Positions 1 to 7,038 of a stretch of 23,573 nt of DNA are shown one piece after another. The position numbers and the translations under genes were made by a program. The notes beneath the pieces were generated by a model. The model had not been told where the DNA came from and made no database searches. It worked only from the letters and a program-made list of their open reading frames with translations. The stretch covers positions 1-23,573 of the forward strand of contig JAGZKI010000040.1 in the NCBI GenBank assembly GCA_018365265.1, given 5' to 3'. The stretch comes from Streptococcus parasanguinis (lineage in GTDB: Bacteria; Bacillota; Bacilli; Lactobacillales; Streptococcaceae). Numbering within the stretch: position 1 is the first letter of the stretch; every line of letters begins with the position of its first letter.

Positions 1-132
1 GATTGGATAGTGGGTACGTGTATGGTCATAAGTCCCAAAGTCGAGCACTTCGTATCCTTTTGATTTCAAAAAATCAGAAACAGCCATTTTTTCATTTGTA
101 ACGATATGGTCACAACCAATTGCAATTTTCAT
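1..132 (-). CDS. lacB: galactose-6-phosphate isomerase subunit LacB, N-terminal part
   Basis: Partial gene: the start ATG is at 132 and the rest runs off the left edge, leaving 44 codons. The visible protein begins MKIAIGCDHIVTNEKM and continues through DFGTYDHTRTHYP, the N-terminal signature of LacB in the RpiB/LacA/LacB sugar isomerase family. LacA and LacB together convert galactose 6-phosphate to tagatose 6-phosphate in the cytosol. The start lies 18 bases after the lacA stop and has a purine-rich SD (AGGAAAGAGG), so it is cotranscribed with lacA. Identity is seen from motifs; the remainder of a lacABCDFEG-type operon beyond the edge is inference. Confidence 0.93.
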   Translation of the reverse strand, partial: MKIAIGCDHIVTNEKMAVSDFLKSKGYEVLDFGTYDHTRTHYPI

Positions 133-150
133 TTTTTTCTTTCCTCTTTC

Positions 151-576
151 CTAGCACATTTTATTAAGCATATCTACACGAATTTGGTGACGACCACCAT
201 CGTATTTACCATTTACGAAACCTTTAACGATGTTTTTAGCTAATTCATCCCCAACGATTTCAGCACCCATAGTAATCATACGAGAGTTGTTGTGTCCACG
301 AGTCATATATGCAGAACGTTCATCAGAAACTTCAGCAGCAACCATTCCTTTGATCTTAGTAGCAACCATGAATGGACCAGCTCCATAAGCATCGATTACA
401 ATACCCAAATTGTCATCAGCTGTATTCACTTCTTTTGCAACTGCCAAAGTGACGTCAACAAAATCTTGACCATCTGCAGTTACATCAACTACTTCAAATC
501 CTTCAGTGTTTAAAAAGTCTTTTACAAGTTCTTTTAAACGTTTTCCAGATGCATCTGCACCAATTACAATAGCCAT
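151..576 (-). CDS. lacA: galactose-6-phosphate isomerase subunit LacA
   Basis: A 141-residue protein, the usual LacA length. It starts MAIVIGADASGKRLKELVKDF and contains the family stretch around DAYGAGPFMVATKIKGMVAAEVSD (split across residues 62-86) followed by SAYMTRGHNNSRMITMGAE, typical of the LacA/RpiB sugar-phosphate isomerase fold. With LacB it forms the heteromeric isomerase of the tagatose-6-phosphate pathway used for PTS-imported lactose and galactose. A strong GGAGG SD lies about 8 bases before the ATG. It is the first gene of the lac operon here; its promoter with cre and repressor-type repeats lies at 680-776. Confidence 0.95.
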   Translation of the reverse strand: MAIVIGADASGKRLKELVKDFLNTEGFEVVDVTADGQDFVDVTLAVAKEVNTADDNLGIVIDAYGAGPFMVATKIKGMVAAEVSDERSAYMTRGHNNSRMITMGAEIVGDELAKNIVKGFVNGKYDGGRHQIRVDMLNKMC

Positions 577-679
577 TACTATGCCTCCAAAAAATTATTT
601 ATGATTGATCGATTGCTCGATCAGTTAAAAAAGCACCTCAGATGCAAAGCATTTTAAGTTACTTTTCAGATACACCTAT

Positions 680-708
680 AATATACACCATTGTAAACAA
701 AAAGTCAA
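680..708 (-). promoter_or_regulatory. lac operon sigma-A promoter
   Basis: Read on the minus strand: -35 TTGACT (703-708), 17-base spacer, -10 TATATT (680-685). It is about 105 bases upstream of the lacA start codon and points toward lacA. The spacing and hexamers fit a housekeeping promoter; transcription should start near 673. Confidence 0.75.
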
Positions 709-722
709 CATTTTTTGTTTGA
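696..722. promoter_or_regulatory. inverted repeat over the lac -35, probable LacR operator
   Basis: AAACAAAAA and TTTTTGTTT form matching arms around a short centre that contains the -35 hexamer of the lac promoter. A repressor bound here would block RNA polymerase. The right side (708-722, ACATTTTTTGTTTGA) recurs exactly at 2261-2275 upstream of the neighbouring DeoR-type repressor gene. TGTTTGTTT-like sites are known for DeoR-family sugar repressors, so LacR binding is a reasonable inference. Confidence 0.55.
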
Positions 723-762
723 TTTTATCTTTTTTGTACAAATAATGAGTTTTTAAGTTTTT

Positions 763-776
763 TATAGCGCTTTCTG
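763..776 (-). promoter_or_regulatory. candidate cre site (CcpA) upstream of lac promoter
   Basis: On the minus strand the sequence reads AGAAAGCGCTATAA, close to the catabolite-responsive element core with central AAAGCGCT. It lies about 55 bases upstream of the lac -35. Carbon catabolite control of lac operons by CcpA is well established in streptococci; whether this site is functional is inferred from its match and position. Confidence 0.5.
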
Positions 777-791
777 TTGTTTGTTTTCGAA

Positions 792-826
792 CAAAAAGAT
801 CCGAGACAATCAATCTCGAATCCTTT
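792..826 (-). terminator. possible terminator after the lacR-ROK unit
   Basis: CGAGA (802-806) pairs with TCTCG (814-818) around a 7-base loop. Read on the minus strand the stem is followed by a short T-rich run (gatctttttg). It lies after the ROK pseudogene and before the lac promoter. The stem is short, so this is only moderately supported. Confidence 0.4.
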
Positions 827-906
827 CTCTATAAACTTTTTCGTCTATTACTCATTTATAATAATAGATAACAATGTCTTCTATAAATAATTAATAGTTT
901 TTTTAA

Positions 907-1424
907 TTATAATAATAAACTAGCTGCTCCAATGACTCCTGCCACATTTCCTAGAGTAGCCAATTTCAATTCAGTCGACCTACGAACTGTTGGAAAAGCC
1001 TACCTATTAAACTCTTTATTTACATTTGTTAAAAGAAATTCGCCTGCACCTTTCCACCTCTCTCCAAGGGCAGCAACATTCGCATCGTTTTCAATTAGAA
1101 ATGGTAGGCTAAATTCTTTTTCAAATTGATCTCTAACCTCTTGAATTTCATCCCATCCAAGATTATAAGCACCACATACTGTTCCATGTTGATAATCAAT
1201 TTGTCCAGGACTTCCCATGCCGATACCAAGAATGTCTGAAGTGGTTAAATTATTTTTATCTAAAGTTTCAAAAATTGAATGTACTATGTCCGGAATTATT
1301 TGTTTCCCTTGATTTCTGGTATCTGTTGGGATACTCCATAATTCTAATACCTCGCCTGTTTTTGATACAAGAGTCATTTTTACACTAGTACCACCTAAAT
1401 CAATACCAATTATCTTTTTTTCAT
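907..1424 (-). pseudogene. ROK-family sugar kinase (glucokinase-like), degraded
   Basis: Three lesions are visible. First, after the ATG at 1422-1424 a run of seven A puts the ATP-site motif (IIGIDLGGTSVK) out of frame with the start. Second, the protein reads normally through MGSPGQID and the catalytic IENDANVAALGERWKGAGE, then jumps straight to a C-terminal ROK sequence (EFLLTNVNKEFN), so the middle with the ROK signature and zinc-binding cysteines is gone. Third, an in-frame TAG separates EFNR from AFPTVRRSTELKLATLGN, the normal ROK C-terminus that ends at 907. Total span is about 172 codons against roughly 300 in an intact ROK kinase. It lies 13 bases after the lacR-like gene. An active kinase is very unlikely. 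Confidence 0.85.
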
Positions 1425-1437
1425 TTTACCTACTCTT

Positions 1438-2193
1438 TTATACAATTACTTGAGTGTACACCTCTAATGTGTCGTGTACATTATCAGAAGAGATATCCGT
1501 TATTACTGCTGTTACATTTTCTAGCGAACAGATAGAAGTGAAATCTTCTTTACCAATTTTAGAAGAATCCATCAATAGGTATGCTTCCGACGATTTTTCT
1601 ATTGCTAGCCTCTGAGTAAAAGCCTCCTCAAACGAAGAAGTCATAACTTGACCATCTTTGATACCATTCCCACTAAAGAACATTTTATTGTAATACATTC
1701 GATCTAATAAAGCGTTCGTTATCTCACCAACAAAAGCCTGAGTCAGATCTCTCATTTCACCCCCTAGCAAAATGACTTTAAACGTATCAGAACTTTTTTT
1801 ATATAGCTCATTGAAAATCGGTAAACAATTCGTAACAACTCGCAATTCTTCATTCTGAATTTCTTCAGCTAAAATTTCAACAGAGGTCCCCGGTCCAAGG
1901 AAAATAGTTTCTCCATCCTGTATTAATTTTGCTGCTTTGGATGCTACTTTCCTCTTTTCTTCAATGTGTTGATACAGCTTTTCTTCATGAGGAATTTCTC
2001 TATATTTAAGTTGTTGGATACTTCGTGCTCCACCATGGATCCTAGTAATTAATCCCTGTTCTTCTAATACAGCTAAATCTCTTCTAATCGTCATATCTGA
2101 TACATTCATCATCTCAACGATTTCAGCAACTGTTATTACTCCTCTTCTATTCACTAATTTCTCTATTTCTATCAAGCGTTGATGTTTTTTCAT
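1438..2193 (-). CDS. lacR: DeoR-family transcriptional repressor, LacR-like
   Basis: 251 residues, the usual size for DeoR-family sugar repressors and for streptococcal LacR. Residues about 3-58 form the winged helix (VAEIVEMMNVSDMTIRRDL, then a wing with ITRIHGGA). Residues about 75-230 form the DeoR sensor domain, which in this family resembles sugar-phosphate isomerases and binds a sugar phosphate; tagatose 6-phosphate is the known inducer for LacR. The gene stands directly before the lac operon, separated only by a broken ROK kinase, and its upstream region shares a 15-base word with the lac promoter. Family assignment is firm; the specific LacR assignment rests on context. Confidence 0.75.
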   Translation of the reverse strand: MKKHQRLIEIEKLVNRRGVITVAEIVEMMNVSDMTIRRDLAVLEEQGLITRIHGGARSIQQLKYREIPHEEKLYQHIEEKRKVASKAAKLIQDGETIFLGPGTSVEILAEEIQNEELRVVTNCLPIFNELYKKSSDTFKVILLGGEMRDLTQAFVGEITNALLDRMYYNKMFFSGNGIKDGQVMTSSFEEAFTQRLAIEKSSEAYLLMDSSKIGKEDFTSICSLENVTAVITDISSDNVHDTLEVYTQVIV

Positions 2194-2232
2194 TCTTTTT
2201 ACCTATTTCACATGTTTTTTCATTCTCTTTAC

Positions 2233-2275
2233 ATTATACTCTTTTTTAAATTTCAAATCTACATTTTTTGTTTGA
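2233..2275 (-). promoter_or_regulatory. promoter and operator region of the DeoR/LacR-like gene
   Basis: On the minus strand a -10 TATAAT (2233-2238) lies 40 bases before the start codon; the -35 is weak (TAGATT, 2256-2261). Immediately upstream is the word shared with the lac promoter (2261-2275), followed by a TTTGTTTGAAACAAAC near-palindrome (2270-2285). This suggests autoregulation by the same repressor that acts on lac. Confidence 0.5.
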
Positions 2276-2327
2276 AACAAACAATTTTTGATTAAAAAAT
2301 GGTCCCCAGTTCTTCAATTAAACAAAA

Positions 2328-2372
2328 AGAGCCGTTAGATATACTCAAACTAACAACTCTAATTATATTTTT
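2328..2372. terminator. AT-rich hairpin, possible terminator
   Basis: GAG..GTTAG (from 2331) can pair with CTAAC..CTC (to 2359) with a two-base internal mismatch, followed by a T-rich stretch ending in six T. It marks the edge between the repressor region and the decayed segment. Support is moderate because of the internal mismatches. Confidence 0.35.
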
Positions 2373-2600
2373 TAACAAACGAAGGCATCAATCCCTGCAA
2401 ATGTGTGAAGGTGAAGAACTGCAAATGACAATTAAGAAGTTAGACGAAAACTTTCAAGTTCAGAAGATTTAACACCACGAGTGGCGAAAACTTATGCTGA
2501 TTCAAAAGTAAACTTAGAGGATAAGTACCAGCTATCATACACGATTGCAACTCCTCGTTTTTTTACTTCTTCTAGTTAAAAGTTGATCAATTGGGTTGAA
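2370..2600 (-). pseudogene. possible relic of a DDE (IS4-like) transposase
   Basis: On the minus strand a short frame reads LEEVKKRGVAIVYDSWYLSSKF before stopping near 2495; YDSWY resembles the second catalytic Asp region (DSWYxS) of IS4-type transposases. Further along, in another frame, LQGLMPSFVKKYN and a stop near 2370 resemble a transposase C-terminus. Frames are broken and the similarity is judged by eye, so this is tentative. No terminal inverted repeats or target duplication were found. Confidence 0.3.
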
Positions 2601-2840
2601 TCTTCAATTGTTTGATGAACTACATAAATGTTAAACTGATTTCTCAAGTATCAATTAACTTACAAATACCAGCTGCATCAAAGCCTAAATTAGTATAAAA
2701 AAAGTTATTTTAAAATTCAAAGAATATAAATGCAAACTAGATAACGCTATTCTCACGAATATAGATTGGTTCTTCAAAATCTCCCACTTCTATACATAAA
2801 TGTTATCTTATATATCGCTCAATTTCCGCAATTTAGTAAA

Positions 2841-3017
2841 AATCAAAGAGATGTCGAGCATTTTTAAGATCTATCCAATCCAACAGTCACGAAACTATTA
2901 AAATCGATGGAAAAAGAAAGATGGATACTTCGGAAATTCGACCAATTTGATTTTAGAAAAAAATTGATTGGATTAACAGAAAAATCATTTATGCTACTAT
3001 CAACCGAAAATAAGTAA
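2841..3017 (+). pseudogene. MarR-family regulator remnant
   Basis: In one frame the sequence reads NQRDVEHF, a TAA stop at 2865-2867, then DLSNPTVTKLLKSMEKERW and ILRKFDQFDFRKKLIGLTEKS, ending at TAA 3015-3017. LSNPTVTKLL followed by MEKExWIxR and xxxxRKKLIxLTEKS is the recognition helix and wing of MarR-family winged-helix proteins. The stop in front of the recognition helix, the missing N-terminal part and the very short C-terminal part show that the gene is dead. The former target or ligand cannot be inferred. Confidence 0.55.
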
Positions 3018-3205
3018 TTCCATGCAAGTTCGAATAAAAGCCTAGCTCAATATAAAATACCAAATAGCTCCCCATATATTAGTGTCTTTTAGAGGCTACT
3101 AAATTATTTATTTTTCAAAGTGATATCTTTTTAAAAATACATAACTTGCATAACGGTTACATATTATCTATATATTCTATCTACTTCTAGTCCACAAACA
3201 TATAA

Positions 3206-3230
3206 AAAAGAGGCATTTAAGCCTCTTTTA
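3206..3230. terminator. strong bidirectional Rho-independent terminator
   Basis: AAAAGAGGC (3206-3214) and GCCTCTTTT (3221-3229) pair perfectly around a 6-base loop ATTTAA, with A and T runs built into the stem ends so it can work in both directions. It now has no intact gene beside it and may be left over from a lost gene. Confidence 0.8.
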
Positions 3231-3551
3231 CTCTCCTTCAAACACTCTGTCACTGTCCATTTACTGTCCAATATACTGTAACACATCTATAATTTATTGA
3301 TTTAAACGGATGCGAAATCCCTTAATACCAGTATTTTGATAAATAACAAGACTTTAAGAATCTTAAATCAAGTCTTGCATATTCATCATAGCAATTACAT
3401 TCCTTCCAACTTCTGAAATTTACAGTTCATTATACCATTTTTTAGACGCTTGGAAAAGCTTTGGTGAGGGAACTCTGACATCATGCCTGCTGTTTCAGGC
3501 AATTTCATGAAGAGAGAAAAGAGTTTTGAAATCTGTGGGCCTCATCTTCCT

Positions 3552-4076
3552 TTAAAAGCCAGAATGTCCTTTCAAATACTCCTCTTCTTCCTTGGTCGAA
3601 GGCCGTCCTAAGATGGCATTCCGATGTGGATAACGCCCAAATTGTTGAAGAATGTCCATGTGCATCTTCTCATACTTCAAACGCTTTTCTAAGCCCGGTT
3701 GATCAAATAGGCGCAGGGCTTCTTCATGAATGACTAAGGACTCAGAATGCATAAAAGGCATGTAGAAAAATCCTCTTTGTACAACTGGTAGATCCAAGGC
3801 TTGCTCTAAGCCTTCTTGGGCCAAGACCAAGGCCAGGGAATCTGTCGCAAAAGCTTGGGCAGTCCCTCGAAAAATATTGCGAGGAATTTGGTCCAAGAGC
3901 AAAATCTCTGCTAAACGCCCTTCTGCCGTAGCCCGCCAGTGAAACAATTCCCCACGACTGGCCTTCCAATAGAGTCCCTCAAAGCGCTCCCGCATTTCTT
4001 GGTCCAAGGCATCTGATTTTTTAAACCAATCCTCTGGCTTCAACTCTTCAAACCAAAACTGTACTACTTCATTCAT
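3552..4076 (-). CDS. DUF924 family protein in the larE operon
   Basis: 174 residues with the hallmarks of the DUF924 (COG3803) family: VVQFWFEE at residues 4-11, LLLDQIPRNIFRG at 59-71, FFYMPFMHSE at 103-112 and FGRYPHRNAILGR at 146-158. The family is predicted to be alpha-helical and cytosolic; no reaction is established. The ATG is only 3 bases after the larE stop, so it is translated with larE and sits in the same divergent unit as the Crp/Fnr-type regulator. The conserved His/Arg-rich motifs suggest a ligand or metal site, but that is inference. A role in lactate racemase maturation or lactate metabolism is possible from context only. Confidence 0.85.
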   Translation of the reverse strand: MNEVVQFWFEELKPEDWFKKSDALDQEMRERFEGLYWKASRGELFHWRATAEGRLAEILLLDQIPRNIFRGTAQAFATDSLALVLAQEGLEQALDLPVVQRGFFYMPFMHSESLVIHEEALRLFDQPGLEKRLKYEKMHMDILQQFGRYPHRNAILGRPSTKEEEEYLKGHSGF

Positions 4077-4079
4077 ACC

Positions 4080-4928
4080 TTATTCCGCCATAATTTTTTC
4101 TTTGGTTTTCTCATCCAAAGAGTCATTCATCCGGCCATACTTGTAACCAGCTAAATCCAAGGCTACATAAGTAAAGCCAATTTTCTTCATGAAGTCATTG
4201 ATCTTGTCATGCATTTGGATTGCTTCAAGAAGATGGTCTTCTTCCACTTCGATGCGCGCCAAGTCTCCATGCACACGCACACGGACTTGCTCAAAGCCAA
4301 GTCCTACAAGGAACTCTTCCCCTTCAAAAACCCGTTGTACATTTTCTGAAGTGATTTTCACTCCGTATGGGAAGCGTGAGGCAACGCTACAAGATGGCAC
4401 CTTATTCCAATTGGAGACCCCTCTTTCCTTGGCCAATTGACGAATTTCTGTCTTATAGAGGCCGGCTTCTTGCAAGACACTGCGGACACTCGCTTCGTCC
4501 CGAGCCTTGATACCAGGGCGAAAATCGTCGATATCATCCATAATATTGCCGTCTACCAATTGCTTAAAGCCCAGTTCTGTAACTGAATCCTTAATAGTTT
4601 GGTACATCAATTGTTTGGTGTAATACCAAATATTGGGCGTATTGGCAGCAATCCGTGGATCACTCAATTCTCTCATTTCCAGTCCAAGCACAGGTGCTCC
4701 TAGCTGATCGGCCAAGTCGAGCGCTAGATCGAATTCTTCATTTGAAAACATCTCAGAGTTCACGACGGCCGCAATAACATTGTCAGGTCCCAAGGTATCC
4801 AAGGCCACCTTCAAGAGATAAGAGCTGTCAATACCACCTGAATAGGTAACGGCTACCTTTCCGATTTTTCGTAAAATATCTTGTAATTTTTCTTCTTTTT
4901 CTTTTCTGATTTGTGCTTCTGTTGCCAT
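4080..4928 (-). CDS. larE: LarE, ATP-dependent sacrificial sulfur transferase for the nickel pincer cofactor
   Basis: 282 residues from the ATG at 4928, chosen over an upstream ATG at 4970 inside the regulator gene because a GGGAG SD precedes it and it follows the regulator stop by one base. Residues 29-36 carry the PP-loop (YSGGIDSS) that adenylylates the substrate. Cys180 in PSCSVASRFPYG corresponds to the single conserved Cys that gives up its sulfur in the L. plantarum-type enzyme (Cys176 there), so this is the sacrificial type and not the iron-sulfur-cluster, three-Cys type. LarE converts the two carboxylates of pyridinium-3,5-biscarboxylic acid mononucleotide to thiocarboxylates. Its product feeds LarC, encoded divergently. 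Confidence 0.93.
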   Translation of the reverse strand: MATEAQIRKEKEEKLQDILRKIGKVAVTYSGGIDSSYLLKVALDTLGPDNVIAAVVNSEMFSNEEFDLALDLADQLGAPVLGLEMRELSDPRIAANTPNIWYYTKQLMYQTIKDSVTELGFKQLVDGNIMDDIDDFRPGIKARDEASVRSVLQEAGLYKTEIRQLAKERGVSNWNKVPSCSVASRFPYGVKITSENVQRVFEGEEFLVGLGFEQVRVRVHGDLARIEVEEDHLLEAIQMHDKINDFMKKIGFTYVALDLAGYKYGRMNDSLDEKTKEKIMAE

Positions 4929-4929
4929 C

Positions 4930-5595
4930 TTAGAATAGCTCCCTTCCGATAAATTCTTCAATCCGTTCATTATCCAAAATCACGATCTTTTGCTGTCGAA
5001 TATCCAAAACACCTTCTCGTTTTAATTCATTGAGAATGCGATTGACACTGTTTCGCGTCGAAATCCCACAAAAACCGGCAATATCTTCATTGGTAATGTT
5101 GAAATCAATCAAGAAGCCGTCTTCTTGCTCCACACCAAACAAACTGCTTAGTTTTTGCAAATGAAAACAAACCGCCCCTTTTTTACCATTCATCATCATA
5201 TACTGCTGAGACTCCATACTTTCAGACAGTTTATTACGATAATAGTCCCTCACATAGTCCTGCAGCTCTTTATGCTCTTTGACAAAATTCCAAAACTTGA
5301 CCCGAGGAATACGATAAAAACTTGCTTCTTCTGTCTCCACTCGCACATTGAAAGGTGAGTCTGTATAGTTGGACACCTCATCACGAATCAAAGAGACAAT
5401 GTCAATGGCTTTTAGATAGGAAAAGTTAAACTCACGCCCATCACGCATGATGACACTTGTCTTGACCACACCTTCTTTCAAGATGTAGATGTAATCCTCT
5501 TTGATCCCACGATAGGAGAGGTAACTATGGTATTTTTTCTTGACGATCGGCGTTCGCCTCTCTTCCAAAAATTTCACTAAAAATTCTGAATTCAC
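4930..5595 (-). CDS. Crp/Fnr-family transcriptional regulator, probable LarR-type activator of the lar locus
   Basis: 221 residues using a GTG start at 5595, preferred because GGAGG lies 10 bases upstream; an ATG at 5673 would add 26 residues without such an SD and would run into the intergenic operator zone. Residues about 15-105 form a cyclic-nucleotide-binding-type beta barrel, 110-145 the long dimer helix, and 165-200 the helix-turn-helix (NITNEDIAGFCGISTRNSVNRI). No Fe-S cysteine cluster is seen (only Cys143 and Cys176). In L. plantarum the Crp/Fnr-type LarR activates lar genes in response to L-lactate. Divergent position next to larA and linkage to larE argue for the same role here; the effector is not visible. 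Confidence 0.8.
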   Translation of the reverse strand: MNSEFLVKFLEERRTPIVKKKYHSYLSYRGIKEDYIYILKEGVVKTSVIMRDGREFNFSYLKAIDIVSLIRDEVSNYTDSPFNVRVETEEASFYRIPRVKFWNFVKEHKELQDYVRDYYRNKLSESMESQQYMMMNGKKGAVCFHLQKLSSLFGVEQEDGFLIDFNITNEDIAGFCGISTRNSVNRILNELKREGVLDIRQQKIVILDNERIEEFIGRELF

Positions 5596-5680
5596 GACGG
5601 TTTTTCCTCCCCATCTGCTCTTTCTTGAAATCACACTAATGATACACCTGTTCTTAAACAATATAGTTAACATTTGTTGA

Positions 5681-5692
5681 CATCAATTGATG
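5681..5692. promoter_or_regulatory. perfect palindrome between the regulator and larA, probable operator
   Basis: CATCAATTGATG is a perfect 12-base palindrome in the 160-base divergent intergenic region. Its centre is at 5686.5, about 40.5 bases before the predicted larA transcription start (near 5727), the classic class II position of Crp/Fnr activators. Binding of the adjacent regulator is inferred. Confidence 0.6.
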
Positions 5693-5714
5693 CACACCTC
5701 TTTTTAAAAAGAAT

Positions 5715-5720
5715 TATACT
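5715..5720 (+). promoter_or_regulatory. larA promoter -10
   Basis: TATACT lies 36 bases before the larA ATG. The hexamer 17 bases upstream (GCACAC) is not a -35 match, which fits a promoter that needs an activator. A shifted alternative, TATAAG at 5720-5725, is also possible. Confidence 0.5.
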
Positions 5721-5755
5721 ATAAGTATCAGTATTAATAAAGGAGATCGCAAATA

Positions 5756-7030
5756 ATGGTAGAAATTAAATTACCGTACGACAAAAAATCGATTGTTGCA
5801 AAGATTCCAGATGAAAACTTTGCAGGATTGTTAGAGTCTAAGGCGGAAAACTTCCATAACCCACTGTCTGAAGAAGAAACTGTTGAACGTTCAATGGACA
5901 ACCCTATCGGCAGCCCTACTTTGGAAGAACTTGCTAAAGGCAAAAAAGACATCGTGTTGATCAGTTCTGACCACACTCGTCCCGTTCCTTCTCACATCAT
6001 CACTCCAATCATTTTGCGTCGTATTCGCTCAGTTAACCCTGATGCACGCGTGCGTATCTTGGTTGCTACTGGTTTCCACCGTCCTTCAACTCGTGAAGAA
6101 TTGATCAATAAATACGGCCAAGAAATCGTTGACAATGAAGAAATCGTTATGCACATTTCAACAAACGACGATGACATGGTTAAAATTGGACAACTCCCTT
6201 CAGGTGGTGACTGTATCATCAACAAAATCGCTGCTGAAGCTGACTTGTTGATAGCAGAAGGATTCATCGAATCTCACTTCTTCGCTGGATTCTCAGGTGG
6301 ACGTAAATCAGTCCTTCCAGGTATCGCATCATACAAAACTATCATGGCGAACCACTCAGGTGACTTCATCAATTCTGATAAGGCACGTACTGGTAACCTT
6401 GACCACAATCCAATCCACGAAGATATGCTTTACGCTGCTCGTACTGCAAACTTGGCCTTCATCGTCAACGTTGTATTGGACGGCGAAAAACACATCATCG
6501 GATCTTTCGCTGGGGACATGGTTGAAGCCCACAAAGTTGGTTGTGACTTCGTTGCAGACTTGGCACATGTGTCTAAGATCGAAAGCGACATCACAATTTC
6601 AACAAACGGTGGTTTCCCACTTGACCAAAATATCTACCAAGCTGTTAAAGGGATGACTGCAGCCGAAGCTTCTAACAAAGAAGGCGGAACAATCATCATG
6701 GTGGCTGGATGTGCAGATGGTCACGGTGGAGAAGGTTTCTATCGCAACCTTGCTGACGTAGAAGATCCAAAAGAATTCTTGGAACAAGCCATCAATACAC
6801 CTCGTTTAGAGACTGTCCCAGACCAATGGACTTCTCAAATCTTGGCACGTATTTTGGTACACCACCATGTTATCTTTGTATCTGACCTTGTAGATCCTGA
6901 ATTGATCACAGGTATGCATATGGAACTTGCAACTTCATTTGACGAAGCGCTTGAAAAAGCCTTTGCTCGTGAAGGAAAAGATGCTAAAGTAGCAGTTATC
7001 CGCGACGGACTTTCTGTCGTTGTTGAATAG
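5756..7030 (+). CDS. larA: LarA, nickel-dependent lactate racemase
   Basis: 424 residues, the normal LarA length, with a strong AGGAG SD. LarA interconverts D- and L-lactate by hydride transfer using a nickel-pincer nucleotide bound covalently to a lysine. The residues known from the L. plantarum enzyme occur at identical numbers: Asp72 and Arg75 (SSDHTRP), His108 (TGFHRP), His174 (IESHFFAGFSGG), Lys184 (GGRKSVLPG) and His200 (MANHSG). These separate true lactate racemases from the wider LarA family with other substrates, so lactate is the likely substrate. First gene of larABCD; larB follows after 8 bases. Cytosolic, no signal peptide. Confidence 0.96.
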   Translation: MVEIKLPYDKKSIVAKIPDENFAGLLESKAENFHNPLSEEETVERSMDNPIGSPTLEELAKGKKDIVLISSDHTRPVPSHIITPIILRRIRSVNPDARVRILVATGFHRPSTREELINKYGQEIVDNEEIVMHISTNDDDMVKIGQLPSGGDCIINKIAAEADLLIAEGFIESHFFAGFSGGRKSVLPGIASYKTIMANHSGDFINSDKARTGNLDHNPIHEDMLYAARTANLAFIVNVVLDGEKHIIGSFAGDMVEAHKVGCDFVADLAHVSKIESDITISTNGGFPLDQNIYQAVKGMTAAEASNKEGGTIIMVAGCADGHGGEGFYRNLADVEDPKEFLEQAINTPRLETVPDQWTSQILARILVHHHVIFVSDLVDPELITGMHMELATSFDEALEKAFAREGKDAKVAVIRDGLSVVVE

Positions 7031-7038
7031 AATCAAAC

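Larger units (their letters stand above)
2276..3551. other. 1.27 kb gene-poor segment with gene remnants
   Basis: No intact reading frame with an SD is visible on either strand. The AT content is higher than in the flanking genes. Contents that can be pointed to are the possible transposase relic (2370-2600), a MarR-type helix-turn-helix remnant (about 2841-3017), a perfect terminator hairpin (3206-3229), three short direct repeats (3252-3282), a nested hairpin (3347-3377: CAAGAC..GTCTTG outside, TTTAAG..CTTAAA inside), and a TGGTATAAT extended -10 on the minus strand near 3431 that leads to no gene. The segment separates the lac locus from the lar locus and looks like an old insertion or deletion zone. 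Confidence 0.6.

Noticed and set aside
1000..1377. Short intact ROK-domain protein of 125 residues
   Set aside because: It lacks the ATP-binding DLGGT segment and the ROK signature, and both flanking pieces of the same gene are visible in the DNA, so it is a pseudogene fragment.
3420..3550. Small gene after DUF924 on the minus strand
   Set aside because: A hairpin (TGCCTG/CAGGCA) and a TATAAT are present but there is no open frame with an SD.
4930..5673. Longer regulator starting at the ATG at 5673
   Set aside because: The extra 26 residues do not look like a Crp/Fnr N-terminus and have no good SD; the GTG at 5595 has GGAGG upstream and gives the usual length.
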